Positions 1 through 9,619 are shown, numbered from the stretch's first letter. The stretch is 64,000 bases of DNA from Aquabacterium sp. (GCF_030652515.1 NZ_JAUSAR010000067.1:95830-159829), one strand, 5' to 3'. Notes: a model not told the origin generated them from the sequence alone. Made by a program: numbers and translations.

Positions 1-1859
1 CGCCCATTGGCTTCTCGGCACAGGCACGCCATGCCAGGCTGGGCCATCAGCAAGGCAAACGAGGCCCACTGCGCATCGCGGGTGGTCACCTTGGTCGGCA
101 AGCCCATCTGCTCCGACAAGGCACCGTGCACCCACCCTGGCACACCATTCATGGCACCCAATTGCCCTTCATCCGAGCCCGGCATCACCACCGCGCTGAA
201 GGGCCGGAGCACGGCGCGTGTCAAAGGCGTCACCACCACATCCACCTTGGCATCACCTACCGCCGCCGATTCCAGGCGGAAGCTGGATTCCTCCAGCACA
301 TCGTCAACCCAGTGGCTCAGGCCATGGCCATCCATGCGCAAGTCCTGGGTCACCAAGGGCCATGCCGAAGTTTCACTGCCATCTTCGGTGCTCAGGTGCA
401 GTGCCTTCAGCACCGACACCCCGGCCACATCGTCCGCCAGCGCTTGCCAGGCCCCGCAGTCCTTCAAGGCCTCGGCCACCTGCGCCAGCAGCATCGACAA
501 AGGCGCGCGACCACTGCCCCACAAAGGCGCCAGCAATTGCACGGTCTGCCGAGCTCGCGACCACAATCGATGCGCAAGCTCGGGCATCGCCTGCCGCCCA
601 TCGGGCACCAGGTCCGTGGCCATGTCCTGGCCATGTCCCGACAAGCCCCAGGCCACCAGCAAGCCATGCCGTCGGCACCAGGTCTCCAAAGAGGCCACGG
701 CGGCATCCAACTCAGCAGGTGCCCCAAGCTCGGGCCAGCTCACCCAGCCTGACTTGAGCCAATCCAGCAAATCATCGGTGGAAGCGCGTGGCTGCGATGC
801 CGCCAGCATGCGCGTCACGGCGGCGCCTGCGCGCGTGGTCGACAGCTTCCAGCCCGTCTCGTCCGACAAGGTGGCACCAGCCCCCTCCAGCAAAGCACGC
901 ACGCGCCTGACCAGGCTCCGGTCCAGCGCAATCAAAGCCACGGGATCACCTGCGAATGCCCGGGCTTTCTGAACCGCCGCCAGCACCTGGGCCGTGGCTT
1001 GCTGCGCCTCATCTTCAAAGTCCTGGCAGCGGGCCAATGCAGGCACGCCCGCGGCATCACCCTGCCCTGGCGCCGCCACGGCGTTCATCCACAAGGCTGG
1101 CACGCCCGACAGCACCGCCTGCCTCAACACGGCCAACATCACCGATGACTCGCTGCCGGGCACCACGGTCTCGCCCGCCGTCACGCCAACCCAGGCGGCA
1201 GCCCGATGGCTGAACAGCACATCCGTCGCCCAATGGCCATCGTCGCTGCTGGCCGCCCACTCCAGTGCCCAGGCCAGCAGCAAGCGTTCGCGTGCGCCCG
1301 GCCCCGTGCTGGCGGCATGGGCCGCGCTCAGCACGTCTCGGCAGGTCGCCCAGTAAGCCAGGCGCTTGTGCGGTGGACAAGCTTGTGCCACACGCACCCA
1401 CAAGTGAGCGCAATCCACCACCTGCGCCACCGCATGCTCGAACGCCCTTCGGTCACGCTGAGCCCATTGCCGCCCCCATGTCTGAGCGCTCAGGGCCTGG
1501 GTCACCAATAGGCGATCCAGCACCACATCCAATGTGGGTGCGGGCCCCAATTCGGCACTCACCGGCGCAGAGGCCTTTGCCTCCAGTGACCAGGCCAACG
1601 CTTGAGCCAGGGTCGGCACTGTTTCGATCTGCGGCAACCACCCGCCCACGGTACGGGCCCAGGCCTGCCGCACCACGGGCAGCAAAGCCCCCACGGGCAA
1701 CAGCACCACCACATCGCGGGGGCTCAGTCTGTTGTCAGCACACCACCCGGAAACGGCACGGGCCCACTCATCCCAGCAATCGCGCGCGGGGCGCCCTTGC
1801 GCCCAAAGCCAGGCCGTGGGCTGCAAAATCTCGTTTTCGTCGCTGACTATGGCGGTCAT
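1..1859 (-). CDS. AddB-like PD-(D/E)XK exonuclease/helicase subunit, 5' part (runs off window)
   Basis: The minus strand is open from an ATG at 1859 to the window edge, about 619 codons with no stop, so only the N-terminal part is present. Residues about 279-350 carry the pattern of the inactivated-helicase half of AddB-like proteins (FEDEAQQAT, PVALIALDRSLVRRVRALL, DETGWKLSTTRAG). A later segment near residues 525-560 (VVTPLTRAVLRPF, VVMPGSDEGQLGA) matches the same family. The C-terminal PD-(D/E)XK nuclease with its iron-sulfur cysteines would lie outside. In AddAB complexes this subunit processes double-strand ends for recombination together with a UvrD-like AddA. The gene diverges from trxA, a usual neighbour in Burkholderiales as far as I recall. 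No clear Shine-Dalgarno precedes the start. The family assignment is strong; the full length cannot be judged. Confidence 0.82.
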   Translation of the reverse strand, partial: MTAIVSDENEILQPTAWLWAQGRPARDCWDEWARAVSGWCADNRLSPRDVVVLLPVGALLPVVRQAWARTVGGWLPQIETVPTLAQALAWSLEAKASAPVSAELGPAPTLDVVLDRLLVTQALSAQTWGRQWAQRDRRAFEHAVAQVVDCAHLWVRVAQACPPHKRLAYWATCRDVLSAAHAASTGPGARERLLLAWALEWAASSDDGHWATDVLFSHRAAAWVGVTAGETVVPGSESSVMLAVLRQAVLSGVPALWMNAVAAPGQGDAAGVPALARCQDFEDEAQQATAQVLAAVQKARAFAGDPVALIALDRSLVRRVRALLEGAGATLSDETGWKLSTTRAGAAVTRMLAASQPRASTDDLLDWLKSGWVSWPELGAPAELDAAVASLETWCRRHGLLVAWGLSGHGQDMATDLVPDGRQAMPELAHRLWSRARQTVQLLAPLWGSGRAPLSMLLAQVAEALKDCGAWQALADDVAGVSVLKALHLSTEDGSETSAWPLVTQDLRMDGHGLSHWVDDVLEESSFRLESAAVGDAKVDVVVTPLTRAVLRPFSAVVMPGSDEGQLGAMNGVPGWVHGALSEQMGLPTKVTTRDAQWASFALLMAQPGMACLCREANG

Positions 1860-1978
1860 AGGGTGATGGTCTCTTGTGGCCTGCTGCAACGGCCACATCT
1901 TCTGTGTCAGAATCTTCTCAACCATTCTGGTGGTTATTTTGCAGTTCACGCACCGCCGGAGTCACCAAGGATAGTTCC

Positions 1979-2308
1979 ATGAGCAGCGACCTGATCAAAC
2001 ACATTTCCGACGCATCTTTCGATTCCGACGTCCTTCAATCGGCCCAGCCCGTGCTGGTTGATTACTGGGCTGAATGGTGCGGTCCCTGCAAGATGATCGC
2101 CCCCATCCTGGACGAGTTGGCCACGGATTACAGCGGTCGCCTGAACGTCGCCAAGATGAACGTGGACCAAAACCGTGACGTGCCCGCCAAATTCGGCATC
2201 CGCGGCATCCCCACGTTGATGATCTTCAAGGGCGGCCAACTGGCGGCCACCAAAGTCGGCGCGCTGTCCAAGGCTCAACTCACCGCCTTTGTCGACGCCA
2301 ATCTCTGA
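1979..2308 (+). CDS. trxA: Thioredoxin 1
   Basis: This is a 109-residue cytoplasmic thioredoxin, the usual size. It reduces disulfides in target proteins and is itself reduced by thioredoxin reductase. The active site WCGPC is at residues 33-37 and the cis-proline loop GIPT at 76-79. The family [17 protein letters not shown] core is intact. The ATG at 1979 is chosen because thioredoxins start about here and AAGGAT lies 7-12 bases upstream; the reading frame extends further upstream but the extra residues have no thioredoxin character. It is divergent from the AddB-like gene and precedes rho by 262 bases. Confidence 0.97.
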   Translation: MSSDLIKHISDASFDSDVLQSAQPVLVDYWAEWCGPCKMIAPILDELATDYSGRLNVAKMNVDQNRDVPAKFGIRGIPTLMIFKGGQLAATKVGALSKAQLTAFVDANL

Positions 2309-2327
2309 TTTATTGGCGTTTCCTTCC

Positions 2328-2333
2328 TATAAT
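2328..2333 (+). promoter_or_regulatory. Possible -10 element of the rho promoter
   Basis: A perfect TATAAT lies 20 bases after the trxA stop and about 240 bases before the rho start. No good -35 hexamer is found at 16-18 base spacing, so the promoter is tentative. If used, it gives rho a leader of more than 200 nucleotides rich in pyrimidines, in particular C-rich stretches around 2474-2510. This would fit autoregulation of rho by Rho-dependent attenuation as known in E. coli, but that is inference. Confidence 0.4.
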
Positions 2334-2570
2334 GAGCCCACCAGCTGATATTCTTGTGGCTGGTTCTCGTCAAGCTGGGCAGTGACCAACTACCTGGTGG
2401 GTGCCACAGGCCCGCGCTGATGCCGTCCCAGGCAACAGTGCTTGCACACCAAGGCCTGTGCGCCTTTTCTTTCTACCCCCTTCGAATTCACCCACGATCT
2501 GACCCCCAGGTTTGCGCAGCTCGCCATCGAACCGCAGCAGCTTGAAGGGTTTCGTACAGGGTCCCAATCC

Positions 2571-3833
2571 ATGCACCTTTCAGAACTGAAGGCTTTGCAC
2601 ATCACCGAATTGACAGTGATGGCAGAAGCCCTTGAGCTCGAGAACATCTCCCGCATGCGCAAGCAGGAGTTGATGTTCGCCATCATGAAAAAGCGCGCCA
2701 AGGCGGGCGAGCAAGTCTTCGGCGACGGCGTCCTCGAAGTGCTGCCCGATGGCTTCGGCTTCCTGCGCGCCCTCGACATGAGCTTCCTGGCCAGCACGGA
2801 CGACATCTATCTGTCGCCCAGTCAGGTGCGGCGCTTCAACCTGCACACCGGCGACATGGTTGAAGGCGAAGTGCGCGTCCCCAAAGATGGCGAGCGTTAT
2901 TTCGCGTTGGTGAAGGTCGACCGGGTCAATGGCCTGTCGCCCGAAGTCAACAAGAACAAAATCATGTTCGAGAACTTGACGCCACTGTTCCCCGATGAAC
3001 AGTTCAAGCTCGAGCGTGAAATCAAGACCGATGAAAACATCACCAGCCGCATCGTCGATCTGATCGCCCCCCTGGGCAAAGGCCAGCGCGCCCTGCTCGT
3101 CGCCCCACCCAAGAGCGGCAAGACGGTGATGATGAAGAACCTGGCGCACGCGCTGACCAACAACTACCCTGACGTCCACGTCATCGTGCTGCTGGTCGAC
3201 GAACGCCCTGAAGAAGTGACCGAAATGCAGCGCACCGTGCGCGGCGAAGTCATCAGCTCCACCTTTGACGAACCGGCCCAGCGCCACGTTCAGGTCGCCG
3301 AAATGGTGATCGAACGCGCCAAGCGCCTGGTCGAATTGAAGAAGGACGTGATCATCCTGCTGGATTCGATCACCCGCCTGGCCAGAGCCTACAACAACGT
3401 CTTGCCGTCCTCCGGCAAGGTGCTGTCGGGCGGTGTTGATTCGAACGCCCTGCAGCGCCCCAAGCGCTTCTTCGGCGCGGCGCGCAACATCGAAGAAGGT
3501 GGCTCGCTCACCATCATCGGCACCGCCCTGGTCGACACCGGCAGCCGCATGGATGAAGTGATCTACGAAGAATTCAAGGGCACCGGCAACTGCGAAATCC
3601 ACCTGGATCGCCGCATGTCGGAAAAGCGCGTTTACCCGTCGATCCTGCTGAACAAGTCGGGCACACGCCGCGAAGAACTTCTGCTCAAGCCCGATATCCT
3701 GCAAAAAAGCTGGATTTTGCGCAAATTGCTCTACCCGATGGACGAAATCGAAGCGATGGAATTCATCCTCGACAAAATGAAGTCCACCAAAAATAACCAC
3801 GAATTCTTCGATTTGATGCGTCGTGGTGGTTAA
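2571..3833 (+). CDS. rho: Transcription termination factor Rho
   Basis: This is a 420-residue RNA-dependent ATPase/helicase that ends transcription on untranslated C-rich RNA, acting as a hexameric ring. The N-terminal Rho domain ([10 protein letters not shown] onward) is followed by the RNA-binding fold with GFGFLR at 61-66. The Walker A motif PPKSGKT is at 179-185, and the Walker B region [15 protein letters not shown] and Q-loop follow. The ATG at 2571 gives the standard betaproteobacterial length and N-terminus; 43 upstream in-frame codons look like leader sequence. It follows trxA and precedes rpmE. Confidence 0.98.
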   Translation: MHLSELKALHITELTVMAEALELENISRMRKQELMFAIMKKRAKAGEQVFGDGVLEVLPDGFGFLRALDMSFLASTDDIYLSPSQVRRFNLHTGDMVEGEVRVPKDGERYFALVKVDRVNGLSPEVNKNKIMFENLTPLFPDEQFKLEREIKTDENITSRIVDLIAPLGKGQRALLVAPPKSGKTVMMKNLAHALTNNYPDVHVIVLLVDERPEEVTEMQRTVRGEVISSTFDEPAQRHVQVAEMVIERAKRLVELKKDVIILLDSITRLARAYNNVLPSSGKVLSGGVDSNALQRPKRFFGAARNIEEGGSLTIIGTALVDTGSRMDEVIYEEFKGTGNCEIHLDRRMSEKRVYPSILLNKSGTRREELLLKPDILQKSWILRKLLYPMDEIEAMEFILDKMKSTKNNHEFFDLMRRGG

Positions 3834-3841
3834 TGTATAAT
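3813..3841 (+). promoter_or_regulatory. Sigma-70 promoter for rpmE inside the rho 3' end
   Basis: TTGATG (3813-3818) and a perfect TATAAT (3836-3841) are separated by 17 bases, the ideal spacing. The -35 lies within the last codons of rho and the -10 just after its stop. Transcription would start near 3848, leaving a leader of about 75 nucleotides before rpmE. This lets the ribosomal protein gene be expressed independently of rho. Confidence 0.75.
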
Positions 3842-3924
3842 GTCGGGTTTTCCGGCTGAGAGGAAAGTGCGCGTGCATGGTGCCGCGTGGCTTCCGATTC
3901 TCAACAGCACATGAAGGTTAGAAG

Positions 3925-4179
3925 ATGAAAGACGGCATTCACCCCAACTACCGCGACGTTTGCTTCGTGGACCAGTCCAACGGCTTCAAGTTCGTGACTC
4001 GTTCATGCTCGCCTGCCCGCGAAACCATCAAGATGGAAGACGGCCGCGAACTGCCGCTGTTCAAGCTGGAAACCTCGAGCGAATCGCACGCTTTCTACAC
4101 CGGCACCCAAAAGAGCATCGACTCCCTGGGCGGCCGTGTCGAGAAGTTCCGCAACAAGTTTGCGCACCTCAAGAAGTAA
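3925..4179 (+). CDS. rpmE2: Large ribosomal subunit protein bL31, type B
   Basis: This 84-residue protein belongs to the type B form of L31 ([16 protein letters not shown] start, [10 protein letters not shown] end), a component of the 50S subunit near the central protuberance that bridges to the 30S. It lacks the paired CXXC zinc ligands of type A L31, so it should not depend on zinc. GAAGG lies ahead of the ATG at 3925. It has its own promoter in the rho tail and a strong terminator after it. No Zur-like operator is apparent, so it may be the main L31 rather than a zinc-starvation spare; that is inference. Confidence 0.95.
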   Translation: MKDGIHPNYRDVCFVDQSNGFKFVTRSCSPARETIKMEDGRELPLFKLETSSESHAFYTGTQKSIDSLGGRVEKFRNKFAHLKK

Positions 4180-4241
4180 TTGGTCTGTCAGGATGTGCGT
4201 CCGGTTTCGGAATAGCACGCCTGCTGATTCAATCACTGATC

Positions 4242-4270
4242 AAAGGGCGGCTTCGGCTGCCCTTTTTATT
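4242..4270 (+). terminator. Rho-independent terminator of rpmE
   Basis: AAAGGGCGGC pairs with GCTGCCCTTT (10 base pairs, one G-U) around a TTCG tetraloop, followed directly by TTATTT. It lies 62 bases after the rpmE stop and before the membrane glycosyltransferase-like gene. UUCG loops are typical of very stable terminator hairpins. Confidence 0.88.
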
Positions 4271-4310
4271 TGCGCTGATTTGGCGCTGACGCGCTGATGC
4301 CCACACCCGA

Positions 4311-5996
4311 ATGAGCTCTTCCTCCCAGGCCGTCACCCCCGCGCTGGTGACCCAGAAAGCCGTGAAGCGGTTGCCACGCTGGGCACTGCTGCTGTTCTGC
4401 ATCGCCTACGTGCTGCCAGGGCTGTTTGGTCGCGACCCCTGGAAGGGCATCGACATCGCATCGTTCGGGCACATGTGGAGTTTGGCAGACGGCCAGACGT
4501 CCTGGCTGCACCCCAACGTGGGCGGTGTTCTGCCCGCTGGCGGCGGCATCCTGCCCTATTGGCTGGGTGGTGCGTTCATTGCATTTCTCAGCCCCTGGCT
4601 CGACCCAGCTTTTGCCGCGCGCATTCCGTTCGCATTGCTGCTGGTCTCGGTCATGAGCCTCACCTGGTACGCCACCTACCACCTGGCACGCACCAAAGCC
4701 GCCCAGCCCCTGCCCTTGGCCTTTGGGGGCGAAGCCCTTCCGCAAGATTACGCCAGGGCCGTGGCCGATGGGTCGGTGCTGGCCTTGATTGCCAGCCTGG
4801 GTTTGCTGCAATTGGGCCATGAAACCACCCCTGAGCTTCTGCAACTGGCGGGTGGCACCTTGTTCATGTATGGCCTGGCCGCGGCGTCAGTCCGCCCTTG
4901 GCAAAGCCGCCTGGCCACCCTGGTTTGCCTGCCGGTGATGGCAGCCAGCGGCAGCCCCACCGTCGCCATCGAACTGGCCGCGGCCGGCATGCTGATCTGT
5001 GCCTTGTCCGACGACGCGGTGATGCGCTCGCACATGAAGTGGGTGGCGGCCAGCGGCCTGCTGGCAGCGGCCTTGGCCAGCGCTTTGAGCTCCACCGGTT
5101 TGCCGGGATGGGCCCTGCGCATCGACCACTGGTCAGGCATTGGCCGGACCTTGCGCCTGTTCACCTGGTTCACCTGGCCGGTGTTGCCGCTGGCGGCCCT
5201 GACAGTTTGGCACTGGCGACGCCAGGTGGCGCGCAGGCACATTGCCGTGCCGCTGTTTTCGGCGCTGGTGGGCTTTGCGGCCTGCATTGTCATGGATGCC
5301 AACGACCGGGCCCTGTTGCAAGCGCTGCCCGCCTTGGCGGTGTTGGCCGCTTTCGCCTTGCCCATCCTGCAGCGCAGCCTGGGTTCGGCCATCGATTGGT
5401 TTTCGGTGTTCTTCTTCACCACGGCGGCACTGCTGATCTGGTTGCACTATGGCGCCATGCACACCGGCGTACCCGCCAAGATGGCGAGCAATGTCGCCAA
5501 GCTGGTCCCGGGTTATGCCGCCGATTTCTCATGGCCCTTGCTCATCCTGGGCGCCGTGGCCACGGCGGCGTGGCTGGCACTGGTGCGCTGGCGCACGGCC
5601 CGCCAGTCCCATGCTTTGTGGAAAAGCCTGGTGTTGCCAGCAGGCGGTGTTGCCCTGTGCTGGTTGCTGGCCATGACCTTGCTGCTGCCCCCACTGGATC
5701 AATCGTTGAGCTACCGCCTGCTGGTCAACCGCGTCAAGCGCCACGTACCGGTGGGCACGTGCATCGCCGCGCCCAACGCCTCGACAGGTTTGTTGACGGG
5801 GCTTGAGTATTTCGGGCGCTACCGTGTTGATGGCCTGACGCCACCAGACAAGGTTCCCAAGGCCTGCCCGGTCTTGATCTACAGTCTGCCCGCCAGGCAA
5901 ACCGCCCCCTCTTTCCCAGGCTGGCGCCGGGTCGCACGCGAGAATCAGCGAACCCAGAATTCCGAGTCCGTGGCAATCTACCGCCGAGCCTCTTGA
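4311..5996 (+). CDS. Multi-pass membrane protein, ArnT/GT39-like glycosyltransferase
   Basis: This is a 561-residue inner-membrane protein with about a dozen hydrophobic segments spread from residue 25 to 460. Near the N-terminus GRDPWKGIDIASFGHMW resembles the first periplasmic loop of ArnT/GT39-type lipid-linked sugar transferases, where an acidic residue is catalytic. The C-terminal 100 residues form a soluble periplasmic-type domain containing several cysteines. The substrate cannot be read from the sequence; candidates are lipid A or other envelope glycans fed from a polyprenyl-phosphate sugar. It converges with phoR, leaving 18 bases between the stops. The start ATG at 4311 lacks a strong ribosome site. 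Confidence 0.6.
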   Translation: MSSSSQAVTPALVTQKAVKRLPRWALLLFCIAYVLPGLFGRDPWKGIDIASFGHMWSLADGQTSWLHPNVGGVLPAGGGILPYWLGGAFIAFLSPWLDPAFAARIPFALLLVSVMSLTWYATYHLARTKAAQPLPLAFGGEALPQDYARAVADGSVLALIASLGLLQLGHETTPELLQLAGGTLFMYGLAAASVRPWQSRLATLVCLPVMAASGSPTVAIELAAAGMLICALSDDAVMRSHMKWVAASGLLAAALASALSSTGLPGWALRIDHWSGIGRTLRLFTWFTWPVLPLAALTVWHWRRQVARRHIAVPLFSALVGFAACIVMDANDRALLQALPALAVLAAFALPILQRSLGSAIDWFSVFFFTTAALLIWLHYGAMHTGVPAKMASNVAKLVPGYAADFSWPLLILGAVATAAWLALVRWRTARQSHALWKSLVLPAGGVALCWLLAMTLLLPPLDQSLSYRLLVNRVKRHVPVGTCIAAPNASTGLLTGLEYFGRYRVDGLTPPDKVPKACPVLIYSLPARQTAPSFPGWRRVARENQRTQNSESVAIYRRAS

Positions 5997-6014
5997 GGCA
6001 AACCGGGGCTTTGG

Positions 6015-7364
6015 TCAGGCCACACGCACACGCGCTGCCGGGACCGACAAGGTGAAGGTCGAGCCCTTGCCCGCCTCGCTGGTGATGCGCAACTCGCCGC
6101 CATGGCGTTGCGCCACGTGCTTGACGATGGACAAACCCAGCCCGGTCCCACCGGTTTCGCGTGAGCGGCTGCCGTCCACACGGTAAAAGCGCTCGGTCAG
6201 ACGGGGAATGTGCTCCGGGTCGATGCCGATGCCACTGTCTTGCACACTGAACTCGCCACCACCTTCGGGCAAGGTGATCCACCTAACCTGAATGGCACTC
6301 CCATCCGGGGTGTAGCGCACGGCGTTGGACACCAGGTTGCCCATCGCGCTGAGCCATTCACTTTCAACGCCCGCGATTTCAGCTTGCAGCCCTGGCTCGT
6401 CGACTGAAAACGTCATGGGATGACGTCCGCGCGACAGACCAAGCCCGTCGTTCTCCAGGCGTTGCATCAAGCCATCCACCTTGATCCACCGATCGGACGA
6501 TGGCCTGGGGCTGCCCTCGATCTGTGCCAAGGTCAGCAAGTCGGCCACCAGGGTTTGCATGCGCTCGGCCTGTTGGGCCATCAGCATGATCACTCGGGCT
6601 CGCTCGACCTCGGTCAAGGGCAAGGAGCCCATCGTTTCAATGAAGCCATTGAGCACCGTCAGCGGCGTTCTGATCTCGTGGGACACATTGGCCACGAAGT
6701 CGCGCCGCATGGTGTCCGAGCGCTCACGCTCGGTGATGTCTTGCGAGAGAATCAGCTTGAGTCCATCTCCATAGCGTCGCACCTGCAATGACAGGTAGTC
6801 TTGCCCGCCACGCGGCATCAGGCACTTCACCGGCTCGCGGTAATCCCCCGCTTGCAGGTATTGAACAAAGGTGGGCTGGCGAACAAGATTGGTCACGCGC
6901 TGGTGCAAATCGCGAACAGGGTCGAGCCCGAAATGGTCGGCCGCCACCGTGCTGATCCAGGTGATGTGCTCGGTCTCGTCCAGCAGGATCACGCCGTTGG
7001 GCGAAGCCTGGATGCCCGACAGGAACTGCTCCAGGCGGCGTCGTTCTTCAGCGATGAGCTGATCTCGCTGCCGGATGACCCGCTGGACCCGGTGGGCGAT
7101 CTCTCCCCACAAACCTGGCATCTCCGGCGCATTGGCTTCAGGCGTGCGCAGCCAGTCCAGGATCTGGTAACCCTTCAGCGTGTCGAGCACCGACAAGGCC
7201 AACACGGCGGACGCCGCGCACAGCAGGGCCAGCATGGTCGGGTGCCCCACACGCTCGCCAAACCACCAACCGAGTGCCCCACCCGCCGCTGCAGTGAGCA
7301 GGCGAGCACTGACCCGGGACAGCAACCAGGAATTGGTTTTCTCGACGCCAGAAGACAGCATCAC
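6015..7364 (-). CDS. phoR: Phosphate regulon sensor histidine kinase PhoR
   Basis: This inner-membrane kinase phosphorylates PhoB when phosphate is scarce and is held inactive by the Pst complex with PhoU. Two hydrophobic segments lie at about residues 20-37 and 43-62, then a PAS domain (about 108-210), the HisKA dimer domain with the phospho-accepting histidine in VSHEIRTPL (about 229), and an HATPase domain ending with the G boxes GIGID and GGTGLGLSIVKHV. The start is GTG at 7364 (overlapping the phoB stop by four bases) or ATG at 7361 (overlap of one base). Either way it is translationally coupled to phoB, the last gene of the pst-pho block. Confidence 0.95.
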   Translation of the reverse strand: MMLSSGVEKTNSWLLSRVSARLLTAAAGGALGWWFGERVGHPTMLALLCAASAVLALSVLDTLKGYQILDWLRTPEANAPEMPGLWGEIAHRVQRVIRQRDQLIAEERRRLEQFLSGIQASPNGVILLDETEHITWISTVAADHFGLDPVRDLHQRVTNLVRQPTFVQYLQAGDYREPVKCLMPRGGQDYLSLQVRRYGDGLKLILSQDITERERSDTMRRDFVANVSHEIRTPLTVLNGFIETMGSLPLTEVERARVIMLMAQQAERMQTLVADLLTLAQIEGSPRPSSDRWIKVDGLMQRLENDGLGLSRGRHPMTFSVDEPGLQAEIAGVESEWLSAMGNLVSNAVRYTPDGSAIQVRWITLPEGGGEFSVQDSGIGIDPEHIPRLTERFYRVDGSRSRETGGTGLGLSIVKHVAQRHGGELRITSEAGKGSTFTLSVPAARVRVA

Positions 7365-8059
7365 GCAGCGTTGGCCACTTGCTGAGTCAAGCGATAGCCT
7401 GCACCCCGAACCGTCTCGATCAGCTGCGATCGGTCGACGGGCGACAGCGCCTCTCGCAAGCGCTTCACGTGAACGTCCACGGTGCGCTCTTCAATGAACA
7501 CATGGTCGCCCCAGACCCGGTCCAGCAATTGCGCACGGCTGTGCACGCGTTCAGGATGGGTCATGAAGAAATGCAGCAGCTTGAACTCGGTGGGGCCGAT
7601 CTTGACCTCCTGCTCCCCGCGCGACACCCGGCGCGTGGCCGGGTCCAGGCGCAAGCCGGCCACTTCCACCGCTGAATCCAGGGCCTGTGGCGCTTTGCGG
7701 CGCAAGACCGCGCGAACACGGGCCATCAATTCGTGCGTCGAGAAAGGCTTGGTCAGGTAATCGTCGGCACCAGCGTCCAGGCCAGCCACCTTGTCCACCT
7801 CTTCGGCACGGGCCGTGAGCATGATGATGGGCAGCTCGCGGGTGCGCGCCTCGGAGCGCCAGCGCTTGGCCAGCGACAGGCCGCTTTGGCCAGGCAACAT
7901 CCAGTCCAGCAAGACCAGATTGGGCAACACACGGTCAATTTCCGCTTGGGCGGCATCCGCCGTGGGTGCCACGACCACCTCGAAACCCGAATGCCTCAGG
8001 TTCAATGCGATCAACTCGGCGATCGCCGGTTCGTCCTCAACCACCAGTACTCGGCTCAT
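7361..8059 (-). CDS. phoB: Phosphate regulon response regulator PhoB
   Basis: This is a 232-residue OmpR-family activator that binds Pho boxes. The receiver domain occupies residues 1-120, with acidic residues E8/D9, phospho-acceptor D52 (VLLDWMLPG) and the conserved lysine in TKPFS. The winged-helix DNA-binding domain covers about 130-228, ending in the ERTVDVHVKRLR recognition region. The 21 bases between phoU and phoB and the overlap with phoR show one transcription unit. Its target sites are visible upstream of pstS in this window. Confidence 0.97.
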   Translation of the reverse strand: MSRVLVVEDEPAIAELIALNLRHSGFEVVVAPTADAAQAEIDRVLPNLVLLDWMLPGQSGLSLAKRWRSEARTRELPIIMLTARAEEVDKVAGLDAGADDYLTKPFSTHELMARVRAVLRRKAPQALDSAVEVAGLRLDPATRRVSRGEQEVKIGPTEFKLLHFFMTHPERVHSRAQLLDRVWGDHVFIEERTVDVHVKRLREALSPVDRSQLIETVRGAGYRLTQQVANAA

Positions 8060-8080
8060 GGGGGCTCCTGACTGGATGGG

Positions 8081-8788
8081 TTATTTGATGATGGATTCAA
8101 CGGCATCGGGCGTGTTGTGACGCACGTCGGTGCCCTTGACGATGTAGATGACCTGCTCGGCCAGGTTCTTGGCATGGTCGCCCACGCGCTCGATGGCCTT
8201 GGCCACGAACACCAGGTCGATCGAGGCCGAAATGGTCCGGGGGTCTTCCATCATGTAGGTGATCAGCTTGCGCATCAGGCCGTCGAACTCGGCATCGATC
8301 TCGTTGTCGTGCTTGATGACTTCCAACGCGGTTTGCGTGTCCAGGCGGGCAAAGGCATCCAGGGCCTTGCGCAGCGATGCCGTGGCCAGTTCGCACTCGA
8401 ACGACACATCGTTCACCGGCAAGCGCAGGCGGCTGGACACGCCGGTGTTGATCAGGCGTTGCACCGTGCGGGCAATGCGCGCGGCTTCGTCGCCCACACG
8501 CTCCAGGTTGCCGATGGTCTTGCTGATCGCGATCAGCAAACGCAGGTCGCGAGCGGTGGGCTGCCGACGCGCAATGATGGTCGACAGGTCGGCGTCGATG
8601 TCCATCTCCATCTGATTGACCCGCTCTTCGCTGATCAGCACCTGGCTGGCCACTTCGCCATTGAAGTGCGTCAAGGCATAGATGGCCTGCCCCACCTGGG
8701 ACTCCACCAGGCCGCCCATCTCGAGCACTCGCGTTGAAATGCCGCCCAATTCCAAGTCGAACTGGCTGGACAAATGTTTTTCAGACAT
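8081..8788 (-). CDS. phoU: Phosphate transport system regulator PhoU
   Basis: This 235-residue cytoplasmic all-helical protein contains two PhoU repeats (about residues 17-105 and 120-210), each a three-helix bundle with acidic metal-binding patches such as ERVGDEAARIAR and ERVGDHAKNLAEQ. It links the PstSCAB transporter to PhoR and prevents PhoB activation when phosphate is plentiful. It lies between pstB and phoB, the usual betaproteobacterial order. The start MSEKHLSSQFD matches the family N-terminus. Confidence 0.97.
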   Translation of the reverse strand: MSEKHLSSQFDLELGGISTRVLEMGGLVESQVGQAIYALTHFNGEVASQVLISEERVNQMEMDIDADLSTIIARRQPTARDLRLLIAISKTIGNLERVGDEAARIARTVQRLINTGVSSRLRLPVNDVSFECELATASLRKALDAFARLDTQTALEVIKHDNEIDAEFDGLMRKLITYMMEDPRTISASIDLVFVAKAIERVGDHAKNLAEQVIYIVKGTDVRHNTPDAVESIIK

Positions 8789-8833
8789 GAATTCTTCTCC
8801 GTCAGGAATGTTCAGTGCTGGTAAGGCGCGTGA

Positions 8834-9619
8834 TCAGCCGAAGCGACCAGTGATGTAATCCTCGGTCTCTTTCTTCTTGGGCTTCATGAAGATGTCCGAG
8901 GTCGGGCCGTATTCGATCACTTCACCCAGGTACATGTAGGCCGTGTTGTCGGAGCAACGCGCGGCTTGCTGCATGTTGTGGGTCACGATCAGCACGGTGT
9001 AGTCGTCCTTCAACTCGTGGATCAGCTCTTCGATCTTGCCGGTCGAGATCGGGTCCAGGGCCGAGCAAGGCTCGTCCAGCAGCAACACCTCTGGCTTGAT
9101 CGCGATGCCACGGGCAATGCACAAGCGTTGTTGCTGGCCACCCGACAAGCCCGAACCGCTTTGGTTCAGCTTGTCCTTGACCTCGTTCCACAAGGCCGCC
9201 TTCTTCAGCGCCCACTCCACGCGCTCATCCATCTCGACGCGCGACAGGCTTTCGAACAAACGCACACCAAAGGCGATGTTGTCGTAGATGGACATCGGGA
9301 AAGGCGTGGGTTTTTGAAACACCATGCCGACCTTGGCGCGAATCAGGGACACATCGTCCTTGCTGGTCAGGATGTTCTGCCCATCCAGCAGGATCTCGCC
9401 CTTGGCGGTCTGCTCGGGGTAGAGCTCGAACATGCGGTTGAAGGTGCGCAGCAAGGTTGATTTGCCACAGCCCGAGGGGCCGATGAAAGCGGTGACCTTC
9501 TTCTCGGGCAGCTCCAGGTTGATGTTCTTGAGCGCGTGGAACTTGCCGTAATAGAAGTTCAGGTTGCGAACGGCCAGCTTGGACTTCAACGGGGTTTGGT
9601 TTTGAACCTTGGCATCCAT
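8834..9619 (-). CDS. pstB: Phosphate ABC transporter ATP-binding protein PstB
   Basis: This is a 261-residue ATPase that energises phosphate import through PstA-PstC. The Walker A GPSGCGKS is at residues 47-54. The ABC signature [14 protein letters not shown] is followed by the Walker [13 protein letters not shown] and the switch histidine in LIVTHNM. The C-terminus ITGRFG is characteristic of PstB. It sits 40 bases downstream of pstA and 45 bases before phoU on the minus strand. Confidence 0.98.
   Translation of the reverse strand: MDAKVQNQTPLKSKLAVRNLNFYYGKFHALKNINLELPEKKVTAFIGPSGCGKSTLLRTFNRMFELYPEQTAKGEILLDGQNILTSKDDVSLIRAKVGMVFQKPTPFPMSIYDNIAFGVRLFESLSRVEMDERVEWALKKAALWNEVKDKLNQSGSGLSGGQQQRLCIARGIAIKPEVLLLDEPCSALDPISTGKIEELIHELKDDYTVLIVTHNMQQAARCSDNTAYMYLGEVIEYGPTSDIFMKPKKKETEDYITGRFG

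Noticed and set aside
7..972. Plus-strand open frame of 321 codons at the left edge
   Set aside because: It is antisense to the AddB-like gene, has low-complexity composition and no family character; the minus-strand frame has clear motifs.
2354..2545. Small plus-strand frame in the rho leader
   Set aside because: It has a non-ATG start without a ribosome site and no recognisable protein; the region is better read as untranslated leader.
2580..3878. 432-codon frame antisense to rho
   Set aside because: It is His- and Phe-rich mirror translation of rho codons, typical of high-GC antisense frames.
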